Shown piece by piece: positions 1-12,043 of a stretch of DNA of 64,000 nucleotides. The notes under the pieces are model-generated. The model did not search any database and was not told where the DNA came from. It saw nothing but the letters and a program-made list of their open reading frames with translations. The stretch's first letter is position 1. The number at the start of each line of letters is the position of its first letter. A program made the translations under genes and the position numbers. This DNA is from Neurospora intermedia (lineage: Eukaryota > Ascomycota > Sordariomycetes > Sordariales > Sordariaceae): contig BTPP01000005.1 in NCBI GenBank assembly GCA_037102815.1, forward strand, positions 620,001 through 684,000, written 5' to 3'.

Positions 1-467
1 CGGTTACTAGCATCGCTTACCTCTCCCAGCTTATCAAATTCCCTAACCCCCCGTTTGAGTCCAAGTACAGGCCTGATAAAGAGGGGGGGATCACAATTGA
101 TTTGAAGGGCCGCGTGTGCAAGGGCTTGGTGAAGACGGAGCTGGATATCCAGGACATTCCGCAGGATCGATTGTACGTCGCAGGGAAGGATAAGACGCCC
201 GTTATTGTGCACATGGACGATGACACACCGGCAGATGGGCTGGAAGTGGTCCTCGTCTTGTTGATGGAGTGGGAAGGGCTGGTCGGCAATTATTGGAAAC
301 GACAATTCCAGGCTGGCTTGGTCTTGGTCCCGGCCAAAGACGAGGGTGATAAAGGAGGATCGACCATTTACCGGCGTGTCGGGGCCTTCAGGACGGGCGA
401 ATTGTCGGAGTGTCCTGTTAATGTATTCGACGGAAGTGAAATGGAGGAGGTGTTGGGTATTTGCTGA
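1..467 (+). CDS. 3' part of a HET-like (heterokaryon incompatibility type) protein, cut by the window edge
   Basis: One frame is open from base 3 to a TGA at 465-467 with no initiator needed, so this is the last exon of a gene that begins outside the window. The visible 154 residues end with a segment reading YRRVGAF, then an acidic patch and the tail VLGIC. A 'Y-R-R-V-G-x-F' stretch shortly before the C-terminus is what I associate with the tails of many large fungal HET-domain proteins, where it follows a long variable region. The HET domain itself would lie upstream and is not visible. If correct, the protein takes part in non-self recognition or programmed cell death. The family call rests on this tail alone. 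It could be another large ascomycete protein. Confidence 0.4.
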   Translation, partial: VTSIAYLSQLIKFPNPPFESKYRPDKEGGITIDLKGRVCKGLVKTELDIQDIPQDRLYVAGKDKTPVIVHMDDDTPADGLEVVLVLLMEWEGLVGNYWKRQFQAGLVLVPAKDEGDKGGSTIYRRVGAFRTGELSECPVNVFDGSEMEEVLGIC

Positions 468-2496
468 GGTCGACTCGAGTTCAACAAAAAGGAGATCCCT
501 TTCATGCCTATGCTCCTATTCACACCGTCCCCCTTTTCCTGGTCAGGTCTTGGCTTACCCACCGAAAGCGGATCACAGGCTGCCGTTGCACCCCTCGGAT
601 CTCGTGTAGACCCTAGGCACAAGCAGAACCTCCACATGCCGATGCAGATCATTGTCGGTTTCCAGTCGTGGCATTTCCAGAAAGGTTTCATGTTCCAAAG
701 TGAGCGAACCTTGGTTCCCGAACCTCAGAACAAGTCGACAAACCGATATCGTCTTCTCAGTTCATGCCAGTTCGTATCGCAATCGGCCCTTATGAAGAAC
801 ATGCTGATTTGGAAAACGACAGTCAACGTTACAACAAGGTTCCCTTTCGTATCGTTCGAGTTCACCTTATCACACCGCTTCGGGCGTTTGTGTTCTTGAT
901 TGGCGACGACCCGAACTCCCCCACCGTTGCATCAACTCAGCCTCCAGGGTCCCGGTGCAACCGATATCCCGATGCCCTCGTACAAGTGTTTGCCAAGCAG
1001 ATGAGTCGAGACTCGTTGATTCGTGGAACGGATCACCCCCGACTCTCTTGTTCGGTTTCTGGGTGACACAGCATTCTGCAATCGCGCACAGCCATTGCTG
1101 CTGTCGAGGTTTGCCATCATTGCCGTGCCAGCCGCAATGTTGCCTTCGCTGTGATGGATACCCCACGTTTTTGGGCGATCTTATGGCATCAATGGTGTTA
1201 CTGTGGCGTTGGGCTACTGTGTACACAGTAGCAACGAAATCAATCAAAATTCTTCATTTCTTTTTTCAAATCTCGAATTGAACCCCTCCACCAAACAGTC
1301 CTTCATCTGTTCGCTTTGATGACCTCATTGTTGTGCTCAATCTTCAATGTGACACGAAGAAATAAGCGCCCACGGTGGACTTGGCAGATCGGCGCTGGTT
1401 TGTTTGTTAGCTCAAGACTTTTGCGACCTCCGCGGACAAAAACAAGGGAAAAGACAAGGCATTCGGGAGCCCCCATTGGTTCCAAACAACCCCAAGCCAG
1501 GTTCAAGAACGACAATCAAAAGTATTCCGCACACTTGTAACCAGGACTTACTTCATTCAGAGCGGGCAATAGCCAAATGGATGCTATTGTCATCAGCAGC
1601 ACCGCCTGACAGTCATGAAAGAGGGAAGAGTCTTCTGCACCTGGCAAAGACTGTGGGGTGAACTGTGATACGTGTAGCGGTGTCTCCAGATGTATCTCCT
1701 TGGTCCCCTTGTCTCGGCCATAGCCGAGTTAGCCATCTGCACTGCTACCGAGGCAAGCGTCCGCGGGGTTTCGCGAAGCCCGTGTGTTTCCCTGCTAGGA
1801 CAGTTAGGGGACCAAAAAACGCTGATCAGTTGAAGCTACGGCACATTTGGCCTAGCTTGAGCTGTCAGACCTGCTTGGTGAACCCCGCTGGGAAGGGGAG
1901 ATACGAGAAAGAAGAATGGACCGCCTTCTTGGCAGTCGTCAGAGAAGGGAAAGTCCCCATCTGTTGGGGATTCGAACATCGTTCGATCCCTATCTGCAGC
2001 AGCAGCAGCAACTCGACTCTTCTCCATGCTTCTCCTTGTTTGATTGATGCCAAGCGGGCGGTTCCCCACAAGCCGGTGGATGCTGAACGTCCCGCCTTGT
2101 CGACAGGGTCGCCAACAGACCACCAAAAACAACACAAGCCACGACAGGGCAATACGAGCCGGCAGACGGTGGCGGTGACTTTTGAACGTCAACTGGCTAG
2201 CAAACGAGTAACGTAACAGCCAGCAGGTACGGTTACAACGGCATCACAGGAGGATCCGGCGGATACCGTGATGATCACCATCAGTAGCCCAGGTCGACTG
2301 GGACGCCAGCCCGTAATCCAACGGCTGTTCGTGTGGACCTGTTCACAAGATCTTGGAGTATAAGATCTCGAGAATCTCTCTCTGTCTTGCCTCTCAATCA
2401 TCTCATCCAGCATCACAATCAACAATCCAACACTTCAATCTAAACCTTAATCTCTAATCACCACCAACCAACCAACCCCCACCAAACTCATTCAAA
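468..2496. other. Intergenic, no supported gene
   Basis: About 2 kb between the HET-like tail and the AA1-like gene. Open frames here are short or lack an ATG; the longest, 1665-2216 plus, opens with GTG. The last 100 bases before 2497 are a CA/CT-rich leader, typical of a highly expressed fungal gene. Confidence 0.6.
2359..2364 (+). promoter_or_regulatory. TATA-like box of the AA1-like gene
   Basis: TATAAG lies about 133 bases before the ATG at 2497. It is followed by a CT-rich and then CA-rich leader without ATG. Position and context suit a core promoter, but this is a weak call. Confidence 0.3.
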
Positions 2497-3117
2497 ATGG
2501 TCAACTTCACCCGCGCCGCTGCTGCCCTGGCCCTCGCTGCCACCGCCACCGCTGCTCCCACCAACGGCACCACCAGCCTCACCTGGGATGTCAAGGACTT
2601 TGAGTTCAAGGCTGAATACCAGTTCACCACCCCTGCCCACCAGAACAGCTACGGCCATGTCAACTTCTCCTTGACCTCCGAGAAGACCGGCGCCGTCTAC
2701 AGCTGCGGCGCCCAGTCCAGCCAGATCCCCAACTTCTTCTACGACTTCAACGACTTCTACCCCTGCTCTGCTCCCAAGGGCGCTGCTGAGGGCACCGAGA
2801 GCTGGGCCAGCTTCAAGTACAACCGTGAGGATGGCAAGGTTACCATTCGCGAGACCCTTTATGCCCCTGAGAACAAGTCGTAAGTCAACCAACCCTACCT
2901 GTATTCACCAGCAGGAGACAACTAAAGAAGAGACTAACATGAACACCACAAAAAAAGTATCACCGCTACTGGCTCCACCATCGTCAAGACCACCTGCACC
3001 GACGAGTCCACTGGCCCCAACCCCAACTGGACCCTTGGCGGTGGCGAGATCTACTCCGACCGTAAGATTGTTTGCGACAAGGTCGACTTCACTGTCACCG
3101 GCACCGTTTCTGCTTAA
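2497..3117 (+). CDS. Small secreted AA1-like (Alt a 1 family) protein
   Basis: Two exons, 2497-2879 and 2958-3117, give 180 aa. The 78-nt intron starts GTAAGT, has a CTAAC branch site and ends AAAG. The ATG sits in a CAAAATGG context. Residues 1-20 form a signal peptide (MVNFTRAA, alanine-rich core, ATAAP cleavage site). The mature part has a DVKDFEFK strand near its start and four cysteines in the contexts YSCGA, YPCSA, TTCTD and IVCDK, as expected for two disulfides. This size, Cys count and beta-rich pattern match the Alternaria allergen Alt a 1-like family of secreted beta-barrel proteins. Some members trigger plant responses, but function here is unknown. Codon use is strongly C-ending, which suggests high expression. 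Confidence 0.85.
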
Positions 3118-3143
3118 GCGGGTTTCCTTCCTTGCGCTGTCAG

Positions 3144-3173
3144 CCTAGCCTAGCCTAGCCTAGCCTAGCCTAG
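3144..3173. repeat. Short tandem repeat (CCTAG)6
   Basis: Six perfect copies of CCTAG start 27 bases after the AA1-like stop codon, probably inside the 3' UTR. The unit contains TAG/CTA, so the run is stop-rich in several frames. Confidence 0.95.
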
Positions 3174-4085
3174 AGCTAGCAACAGTTACACTCGAGTAGT
3201 GGTATGGGGATGAGATGGAGATGTTGGTGTAACATAGAAAGAATAAACGTTAATGGAAGTAGTGGGGAATGAGGAATGAGTTGGAAGAAGTTATAGACAA
3301 AACAATTACAGATACAGATACAGATCCGCTGCCATGATCCAAATACAGACATTAATTGGCAAGCCAATCTTATTTCCATTTGCTGCCGCTGTCATGACTT
3401 ATCTTGGCTACCTTTACCTGTAAGAAAATGTGTTTGATTGGTGTTGATCGATGCATTGCTTCAATCGGATCTGAAACCGACTGATCTTGGCTCCCTGCTC
3501 GCAGTAGGTAATCTGAGACAACTTCAGCCCTAAGACAACTTCAGCCCTAAAATCTAATGTGACGTATCGACTAAGATGTCTTTACCTTTTTGGGGCCCCT
3601 ACATAGGTAGTCTGACTGCCCGTTGCAGACTGTGAACATTTTCCACACACAGCATCCTTAATTAGACATCCAGCATTCCTAAAGCAAATATAGGTACCTT
3701 AGCCATCAAAATCAACAACCCATCCAGCTAATACCATCGTAGCTTCATTATATACACAGCAGCAGGACAATAGACAAGTCTTGCACATCATACTAGCCTG
3801 ACTGACCAGTGCATCTATTCAACAACAGTTCCCGAAACCCTTTTTCACTTATCATGTCTCTCTCTGTCTGTCCGCTTTTACGTCTCAGTCAGCTTAAGCA
3901 ACGGTACCTACCTAGAGGTAGTTATGGTACTGGCGCCAACAAGAGGATGGATCAAGTAAAGTTGACAGCAGGAGAACTTCCAGAAGCAAAATAAAGAAAC
4001 ATGAAAAAAAACTTTGTTACCTAGGTAGAGTGGAAGATAAAGGTCAAGTCAGGTGATAGGCGATGATAGTAGCTAAGTAAAGTAA

Positions 4086-4110
4086 GGGGGGGGGGGGGGG
4101 GGGGGGGGGG
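4086..4110. repeat. G25 homopolymer
   Basis: Twenty-five consecutive G on the plus strand in an AT-rich intergenic stretch. Length may be unreliable in the assembly. Confidence 0.9.
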
Positions 4111-4191
4111 TTGGTGAAGTGATGAGCGATTTGACTAGCTCGTTAGGCTTGTAGGAGATGAAGAAACGAAAAGAAAACAAGAAACGAAAAG

Positions 4192-4228
4192 AAAAAAAAA
4201 GAAAAAAAAAAAAAAAAAAAAAAAAAAA
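4192..4228. repeat. A9-G-A27 tract
   Basis: A9, a single G, then A27, about 80 bases after the G25 run. Together they form a nearly pure purine tract on the plus strand. Confidence 0.9.
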
Positions 4229-5580
4229 CCCTCCAATTGTATGCACGGTGGTGGTAGGAGTTCGTTAGTTTCGTTTCTCAGATGCAATGCACTTTTACCC
4301 TTCGCCCTCTTGCGTACCTACCTAAACTCTCAAGAGCAAAGGTATTAAGAACACATTGATCAACAGGTAAAAGACCTCACACAGTAAACGAATACCATTA
4401 TTATTTAGGTAGTTACCCTAGTAGTTTTGCAAGTTGAAGTTAGTAGCTAGCATGGTCGGTTACATTACAACCCCCCCCCAGTTGGTTGTGTGTGCATGTT
4501 AGGAAGAAAAAAAGAGCCAAAAATGGAATTCTGTCAAGGAGCGAACGTTGAACAGAAAGAAGATAGAAATCAAGAAAGAAGGGGTGAGCGGGAAAAAAAA
4601 AAAAAAAGGAAATAGACAAAAAACATACAACACCAGGGATTCGCTGGTCGTCACCGACCCAACTACTAGTCTGGCCCTCACTGGCTTATCTATGGGAGAG
4701 CGGACGGGATCCCGAGTTTTCCAGTGGGTATGGTCGTATGTGATATCATTGGTCGCAACATGAGCCTATTCAGGGGGATTTACCAAAGTCATCACCAGTT
4801 TTTCGAACACACCCCAACACTGGTTCAATTGTTGGCATGGTATGATTACTTCGATTGACACTTTTTCCTTCTCAAACTTGGTTTGGTGGATTTTTGGCGA
4901 TGCAAGCCCTAGAAAAGCGCTAAAAGTGTTTCCCTTTTGGGTATTGTCTCTTGAAATGATGAGGAAGGCTGTTATGAAACTCTCTCTCTCTACCCAACGA
5001 TTTGGGACCAATCATGTACTTCTGAATCGCGCACACATTCCTCCCCTATGTATGCAAAGTCGGAAGAAGTCCAGAGGCTAACATGCAAACCAGTATTGAA
5101 ACTGTGCTGAAAAGAAAAAAAGTCCTTTCCATCATACCAAGCAGCGATGAGATGTGCTACACCAACCACCCACTGTAGGTAACCACTGATTCTTTAACTT
5201 GGAGTAGGGGGCTAGGACGAATGAGTATTAACTAAGACTTGCTGTTCACGTAGTCGAGCTGTGACGAGCAAGATTTGTCTGCTGTGCATGGAGCTACGAT
5301 GGAGGACGTTGATTTTGATAGCTACCTATATCTGCATTGAAACAAAGATATCAGCGAGCAATATGATCCATCAATGTCTGGGACCTCAGCTGTGTGACCG
5401 TGACGTACCTTGACTTTCGTGGTTGGAATTAGATGAAGGTGTAGTTTACCGACAGGTTAGAAGTACGGGCTTGAGGAGGGCGGTAATTAAGAAAAGAAAA
5501 AAAGAGAGAAAAAACCAAAAAAAAAAAAAAAAAAAAAAAGAAAAGAAATGGCGAGGAAAAGATAACAAGACACAAGTTGT

Positions 5581-7320
5581 TCAACCAGAACCCTCGTAAA
5601 CAGTATAGACGGGAATGTTCTTCTTAAGGCAATCTCTCCATTGAGGAAGGCTGCGCTTGTAAGGGGTATTGGTAGACTTCTGGAGGTCCTCAATGGCAGA
5701 ACCCCACTTGACGAGCTCCGGCTCACCATAGGCAGTCTGCATGATGCCGAGACCGATGCCCATGCCACTGACGGAGTGAATACCGGCGGGAAGGGTGATC
5801 ATTGGGTAGCCGGCCTGAGCAGCAATCTGGGGAGCCTGAGCGACATCAGGAGGAACAAGGAGACCCGAGATCTTCTTGCCCTTGTAGGTCAGAGCGTCAT
5901 CAATGCCGTTCCGGGTGGAGGACTGGGTGAAGTTGAGGGCCTGGTAGTAGGTCTCATCCTTGATACCTTTGGTGGCTAGGGAAGCGAGGAAGCCATCCTG
6001 ACCAGAGTAGAAGGCGGGATGACCATGGGGCCAGGGGCGGCCACCCTCGGTGTCATCGTTGTCGTAGTTGAACTGGACGATATCCTCGAGAGAGCGGATG
6101 TTTGTGTTCTCGAGCTCGGAGAGGTACGTCTTGATGTTGTTGTAGAAGTCAACCTTGACGACGGTGTACTCGGACTCGTTGGGGTAGCCGCGGTTGGTGC
6201 CATAGTCCCAGTCCCAGCCGTAGGGGCTGACGATTCTCTCGTAGTCGGTAATCTCGGTGCCGTTGATGATGGTGGCGCCAGCATCCTCGATGAGCTTGAT
6301 GAGAGCCGTCAACTGGCGAACCTGCTCGGGATCGGCGTAGCGCCAGAAGCTGTTCCAGGGAATACCAAAGACGGCGTCCTTGAGGGCAGCTTTGGTGGTG
6401 AGGTAGGATGCGTAGCCGTCCTCGGGAGTCTTGCCTTCCTGGGCAAGAGTGTACTTGTCGCGCTGATCAATGCCGTAGATGGCATCAAGAGCATAGACGG
6501 CATCACGGACTGTACGACCAAACGTACCGACGGTATCTTGGTGCTCGCTCTCGGGAATGACACCGGCACGGGAAGTAAGACCGACGGTGGGCTTGAAGCC
6601 GACAATGTTGTTGCGCATAGCCGGGTTGATAACGGATCCGTCGGTCTCGGTACCGAGGGAGAAGGCGATGGCGTTGGCAGCGACACCAACGGCGCTACCG
6701 GAGGAGGAACCGCCAGGGTTGACGGTCAGGTTGTAAGCAGAGCGGCACTGGCCACCGCGGGCAGAGTAACCCTCGGAGTAGTTGTTGCTGCGCATATCGG
6801 CCCACTCGGAGAGGGTAGCCTTGCCGAAGAGAACGGCACCGGCCTCACGGAGCTTGGCGACAACGTGGGCATCACGGGGGACGATGCTGCCGAGAAGAGC
6901 CCGCGAGCCAGCAGCGGTCTCGAGCTGGTCCTTGGTGGCAATGTTGTCCTTGACGGTGAAGGGGATACCATGGAGAGGACCGCGGATCTTGGCGGCGGCA
7001 CGCTCAGCGTCCATCTGAGCAGCGATGGACAGGGCATCAGGGTTGTACTGGAGGAGGGAGTTGATGTAGAGATCAGTCTGAAAAGTACGGAGGACATAGC
7101 AACCGACAAGCTGGACCGAAGTGAGGGTGCCATTGTTCATGGCAGCCTGCATGTCATCGATGGTGGCCTCCTCGAGCTTGAAGTTGCCGCAGGGAAGGAC
7201 AGGAAAGAGGACGTCGCTGAGCGGGCAGTTCTCCTTGAGGGGCTTGGTGTCCTCGGTGGAGGAACCCAGGCATAGGCTGATCGCCGTAGCGACGGCTAGC
7301 CAACTCTTGAGGCCAGGCAT
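5581..7320 (-). CDS. Secreted amidase-signature family hydrolase
   Basis: Single exon of 579 aa, taking the ATG at 7320. An upstream in-frame ATG at 7356 adds 12 residues but breaks the signal peptide; from 7320 the protein begins MPGLKSW followed by an AVATAISLCLG core. The amidase signature follows: catalytic Lys124 in TVKDN, cis-Ser205 in GGSSSGSA and the nucleophile Ser229 in GTETDGSV, i.e. the Ser-cisSer-Lys triad. Length is normal for fungal secreted amidases. The family hydrolyses amide bonds of small amides or fatty acid amides; the substrate cannot be told from sequence. Codon use is C-biased, and a 418-codon frame on the other strand (6019-7275) is only its mirror. A T-rich tract lies just downstream on the minus strand. 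Confidence 0.93.
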   Translation of the reverse strand: MPGLKSWLAVATAISLCLGSSTEDTKPLKENCPLSDVLFPVLPCGNFKLEEATIDDMQAAMNNGTLTSVQLVGCYVLRTFQTDLYINSLLQYNPDALSIAAQMDAERAAAKIRGPLHGIPFTVKDNIATKDQLETAAGSRALLGSIVPRDAHVVAKLREAGAVLFGKATLSEWADMRSNNYSEGYSARGGQCRSAYNLTVNPGGSSSGSAVGVAANAIAFSLGTETDGSVINPAMRNNIVGFKPTVGLTSRAGVIPESEHQDTVGTFGRTVRDAVYALDAIYGIDQRDKYTLAQEGKTPEDGYASYLTTKAALKDAVFGIPWNSFWRYADPEQVRQLTALIKLIEDAGATIINGTEITDYERIVSPYGWDWDYGTNRGYPNESEYTVVKVDFYNNIKTYLSELENTNIRSLEDIVQFNYDNDDTEGGRPWPHGHPAFYSGQDGFLASLATKGIKDETYYQALNFTQSSTRNGIDDALTYKGKKISGLLVPPDVAQAPQIAAQAGYPMITLPAGIHSVSGMGIGLGIMQTAYGEPELVKWGSAIEDLQKSTNTPYKRSLPQWRDCLKKNIPVYTVYEGSG

Positions 7321-7945
7321 CACCATGAAGTTGTTGATATGTAAACAAACAAACAAACAGAAAGTGCTGTCGCGTCCGGCGGCGGTGTCCAGTGGCGCCA
7401 GTCAGGGAAGATGCGACGGGGCATTCATGAATATCAATAGTAGTCGAAGATATGGAGATGACAGATGGACAAGTTGATGTGATCCTTCATGTTGTTTGAG
7501 GTTGTCTTGAAAAGATTCCCGTCGTTATCGAAGCGATGGAGAGAAGTAACCGATATGAGTGCCAAGACCGTGAAAGCGACGATGTCCAATTTCTAGTTGC
7601 CCTGTAGGGAGGAATGGTGCATTCTCCCCTGTAGTTGCAGTGGAGTTGTGAGGTTGTAGTGGGTTGCGTTAGATGAGCTGTCCCTGTCATGTTTCCCCAG
7701 CGACGTGGACAGCAGGGTCGGTGAGGGGGCACTAACAGTTCTGGCTGTGGTCCGTGCTTTCACTGCTGCTAAAATACTAGACTAGAACCTCATGGTTCGC
7801 AAAACATAACGAAACCCCGCCAAGCAAGCAACCTGAACTCCATGACTTCCATCCATCCATCCATCCATCCATCCATCCCGGCCTCCAACCATCACCAGTT
7901 CCCATTAACAAAGTAAACAAATTCACATCCATTGATTCAACCTTC
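7321..7945. other. Intergenic: amidase 5' flank and 3' flank of the rhodopsin-like gene
   Basis: No gene seen. It contains an AAAC run just upstream of the amidase start and the CCAT microsatellite. Confidence 0.6.
7849..7878. repeat. (CCAT)n microsatellite
   Basis: About seven perfect CCAT units, 70 bases downstream of the rhodopsin-like stop codon. Confidence 0.9.
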
Positions 7946-9287
7946 TCAAACTACTTGCGCTTCGATAGCCTTGGACCGCCGGTACTGCGAGTTCGTCTCG
8001 CTCTCCGTCGTCATATCAAAATCCACCCGCACCATGATGCCTTCGGTGCTGGCCGTCCCGTCGTCGTCGTCGTTGTCCCGGTTGCGGCTCTTGGTGTCGT
8101 GGTACGTGCAGTCGCTGGTGGAGCCCAGCTTGTTGAGGTGCTGGGGCCGCAAGCTGAGATTGTTCAGCGTGATGGAAGTGCCCTTGGTCCCGCCTTTGGT
8201 CGAGTGCCCCGAACGTCCCCCCGAACTGGAATCGTGGCCCCTTCTCCTGATGTACTTGTCCCACATGGGCTTGATTCCGGGAATCGACAAGGAGATCAAG
8301 GTCGCTCCGATCTCGGATACCTCGACCGCCAACAAGGCGTTGTACGTCCATGACATGTCCTTGTTCCACTGACCTTCGATGACCAGCACCAAACGAGCAA
8401 TCGAGATGCAGGTAACTCTGTCCATTGTCCGTCAGTCAACCTTCATACAGGCAGCAGGTGCTCGACTTACAAAACACCGGGCAGCAAAATGCACGCCAGC
8501 TGCAGTCTCCGCTTGCGCGGCAGATCAAGCATCCGGATCATGGCCAACGGGATGCCAAAGAGCAAAAAGTCGCAAAACAGCGACACGGCCGAGTTGACAC
8601 TGTACACGAGACCCCATGGCAAGCACTCGTAGTCCTCGACGCCCTCCTGCCAGTTGTTGGTCTGCGTGTATGGCCACAGTCCCGTCACCGGAGTACAATG
8701 GAAAATGATGAGGAACAGCTGCGGCAGGAAGCCTGCCACCAGGACCCCCATCAGCACCTGAATCGCCAGTCGGAACCCGCGGTGGATGCTGCAGATGCGA
8801 TGGTAAAAGGTCAAACCCGATACACGGCAAATCAGCAACGCAACCGTGTAGATAATGTGTGCCGCAAAGTCGACAATCTCACTGCGTTCCACCTCCTCCG
8901 GCGTCAGCACGTATATGATATAATCATAGTGCCGCCCCGATCCAATGTCGATCGACTGGATATCCAGCACCACGAACGCTATAAGAAGGGCCTGAATGAA
9001 TGGTAAAGAGTCAGGGTCTTCTTGTTGTCAAAAGCGTGAGTGGTAAAGACACTCACCAGACCCAGTAGCGCTAACCAGTCATCAAGTCCGGTTCGCCTCA
9101 GCACAAAGGCTCTTGAAGCGGTTCGGCATAACACAAAGACGCCCGTCAGCAAGGTGACAAAGATAATGGCGCCAATCGCGGGTTTGTCTCGGGATTGCTC
9201 TAACCAGGCAATGCTGATTCCTTTCGGGATTCGCCCAGCCTCGATCGCCGCCGTTATCCTCGGGTCGGTGCTGGTAGTGCCGGACAT
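7946..9287 (-). CDS. Seven-helix rhodopsin-domain (PTH11/SAT4-like) membrane protein
   Basis: Three exons on the minus strand, 9287-9057, 8991-8471 and 8417-7946, give 407 aa. Introns are 65 and 53 nt with GTGAGT and GTAAGT donors and CAG acceptors. The first helix is near residues 38-54 (IGAIIFVTLLTGVF), followed by RRTGLDDWLALLGL, the D-D-W motif that opens the second helix in this family. Further helices surround IIYTVALLI, VLMGVLVAGFLPQLFLI and LFCDFLLFGIP. ECLPWG resembles the conserved Cys/Trp loop before helix five. The last 110 residues are a hydrophilic, Ser/Asp-rich cytoplasmic tail. The family is a large fungal one annotated as rhodopsin domain or PTH11-like; a few members act as receptors, most are uncharacterised. 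Confidence 0.87.
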
Positions 9288-12043
9288 GGCGGCCTGGGCT
9301 CACGGCTTCGGATGCCGGACACCGTTCAAGGGCGGGCACGCCGAGTTATATCGGTCCTCGTGAAAAAACGGCTGCCGTCCTTATTCTCGTTGTTCTTTGC
9401 ACTTGTCACCAAGAACGGATCGGCATATGCGATTCTTGGACAGCAACAACTGAGCTCAAGTCCAGTGGGAACGTGCTCGAAAATGCGGGTTCTATGGCCA
9501 TCTTATGCCCTATACGCAAAAGGATGGGAATTGCTTAAGCCAGGACACCCCAGCTTGCTTAGCATATTAAGGGTCCCGCACTTGCTACACACAAGACCCA
9601 AACCAATTCAGGCAGCTTTTTCTTCACTGCCGCCTCTCTTGAGTCTTGACCACTACTCCCAAAGCAGGGTATGGCCAAGAAAGTAAAATTCCAGAGAAAA
9701 AATGAGCCCCCTCCATCTGTTCGGACGCGCACTCTTTATGGCTAGCTCAACCGCGCTCGCCTGCTCTCGAGTCAGTCACCATCACGCCATGCTCATATTC
9801 CTACTATCCACCTAGCTGAGGTGCAAAGCTTGGCTTCATGACGACGCAACTATGCTTCCGTGGGTTCGGTCCTTCTGAAAAGGCCTGGGTGGCTTGATCG
9901 CTGAAATGCGCAATAAATCGGATTCGCGGTGTGCAAGAAAGTCAGGTATTTGGATTGGGGTTGTGATGGTCCAACCTGGATGGAGCCTCAAGCAAAAAAG
10001 CTTAGCCCAAACGACGCCTAGATAGGCGCTGGCAAGTCAGGGTTCCCCAGGTTCAAACTCGAGGCCTGTCGTGTCCTGATACGAAAGAGTCTTGCGGTCT
10101 GCGCAAATTGATGATCATGGGTGATCATCAACAAAGTCTACACTAGCACGGGAACTATTGGGCGCAAGCTCTGTTAAATTACAGCAGAAAAAGAAGACGC
10201 ATGAAAAGCCTCAACATGTCAATCCCTGCATGTCCGATCTGGCAATCTTTCATCAACGGCGGTGGAGTGCTACACTGGACTGGATGGATCAACGTTCTTT
10301 TCGAAGTGGCTAGCGCGGCGTGGCAGCCATGTTCACCATGGGGATCCTTAGCTGCAAGATCAGCTGTCAGGGGTACGTGATCGGCCAAGGGGCCTCCAGC
10401 ACCAGGCATGAGACTGGTGACTACCTACTGTCAGTGAGTTTGTTGTTTTACCTCTCCTCCAATGGATGATATCAAGTCAAATTGCAGGAGTAGGGACTGA
10501 CGGAAAAGTCGGAGACAGGCACCATGACAGCGTGAGATGCTTATACGGTAATTCCTCGGCGCAATTCCCATTCAATGACATCCATTCAAGCGGAAGTCAT
10601 ATCACGATTTGTGAAGCAAACCTAGGCATGCAGAAGATGACGACCGGGGTCGAACGGAGCACTGAGTTGCACAAAACAACTTGGCGTGGAGACCGTTTCT
10701 TCAAGAGGCCTAGAAGGGGCTTTTAGAATTTTTAGTCTCCGATGCAGGTACGATGCTACGCAACCCAAAAACGGCAATGTGAGTGTGTACCTGATGGCAA
10801 CCTTGTTACCGGGTGAAGGGGTCCAAGGGTCCAGGGGTTCAAACAAGTCTCACGGTCGACCACTCATGATAACGATGGCCGTCACGCAGTCTCTCAGCCA
10901 AGCCGTGACCAAAAAACGCAAGCCAGAGTGAGATCAGGGAATGAAGGGCTCTCTGGTTACATATAGCACCACTTCTCCTTGGCACTCAATAGTAACGCAA
11001 GCCATCAAGCCAAGTTGAATTCGAAAATACTGAAGTGCATAATCTAGAAAGCTCAGCGGCGCTACAGTCATTCCGTTTTTCAATAGACGCGGCTGGCACA
11101 ACCATTAGAATACGCCACGGAGCCAGCCGGATCATCGTTCGTCTCCCGCATCCCTTCGGCACGGAAACGAAATTCCCCTGAGATGGGGACGAGTTTATGA
11201 CTGTACAATGCGTTTCCAGGATGAAAGCCATTCCGGAGGCCGCATAAGCATTGCTCTGGTTTGCTCTATATCGGGTTGCGGAGGGTGGAATGCCAAGGTG
11301 TGAAGTGGAAATTTGAATGTTGGAGTTTAAGCGGAATTCCCAACCCCAATGATTGCCGTCTAAATTTTCTCGACCCCAGATCCTGTAAGGAAAACTTTAA
11401 AGAAAACTTGGCATTTCCGGAGAATACTTGATAAGTCAAAATTTACCGGCAGTGGGACGCAATAAAGAGGAAGAGGGTGGGGTAGGGACATGGAATGGCT
11501 GGTCACTCACTCCATCAGGGAAGCTCTGCCAAGGAAGTTAAGTGTCGAGGTTCTGTCGGGCCCGAGTTCAACCCGGGCTGGAGGCGAGACGATTTTCATC
11601 AAGTAGTAAGTCAGTGAGATCTTTCAAAATGGTCAAGGCACGTCATCCCACATGGCGATCGATCTAGCTGCATTCGAGGTCTCTTCCATAGGTAGCGTTG
11701 GCTCTGTGTCTCGGGATACTTTCCGGCGATGATATGTGGGTGATGCCTAACCGACCTCTGGGAATTTTCGAGGGGGGTTTGGGCAAGTAACTCAACTAAT
11801 TCACATCTACATTGTCGGAGAGCCACGATGTTCAACGATCATTGCCATTGATGGTCATTCTACTGACTGGATAGGCTACAAGATCACGAAGCCTACCGCT
11901 GCGGCAATCCCTCACTTACCAAATCCCAAAGTCTTTTACTTGTCAACTACCTCCACGTATTTCCTTAATTCCTTCAGTCATAACAACGTCCCGATTTCTC
12001 TAATTCCCTTCCGCGCCAAATTCTTTCCACTCTTGGCTGGTTT
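9288..12043. other. Intergenic, 2.7 kb without a supported gene
   Basis: Open frames are all under 125 codons with no family signature or codon bias. Two places resemble a tRNA T-arm (10048 and 11559) but lack the rest of a cloverleaf. Confidence 0.55.

Larger units (their letters stand above)
3118..5580. other. Intergenic, low-complexity rich
   Basis: No open frame here has convincing codon bias. The stretch holds the (CCTAG)6 run, a 25-base G tract, a 27-base A tract, further A-rich purine runs at 4585-4610 and 5518-5539, and several AGGTA/TACCT direct and inverted short motifs. Confidence 0.6.

Noticed and set aside
1665-2216. 183-codon frame upstream of the AA1-like gene
   Set aside because: Opens with GTG, no ATG start, no family features, low-complexity Ser/Pro/Arg composition.
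6019-7275. 418-codon frame on plus strand opposite the amidase
   Set aside because: Product is a Val/Gly/Leu-rich mirror of the biased codons of the real minus-strand gene.
10035-10075. GGTTCAAACTCGAGG, B-box-like
   Set aside because: No matching A box or cloverleaf within 100 bases.
11550-11580. GCCCG-AGTTCAACC-CGGGC hairpin resembling a tRNA T-arm
   Set aside because: Loop has nine bases and no acceptor, D or anticodon arm can be placed around it.
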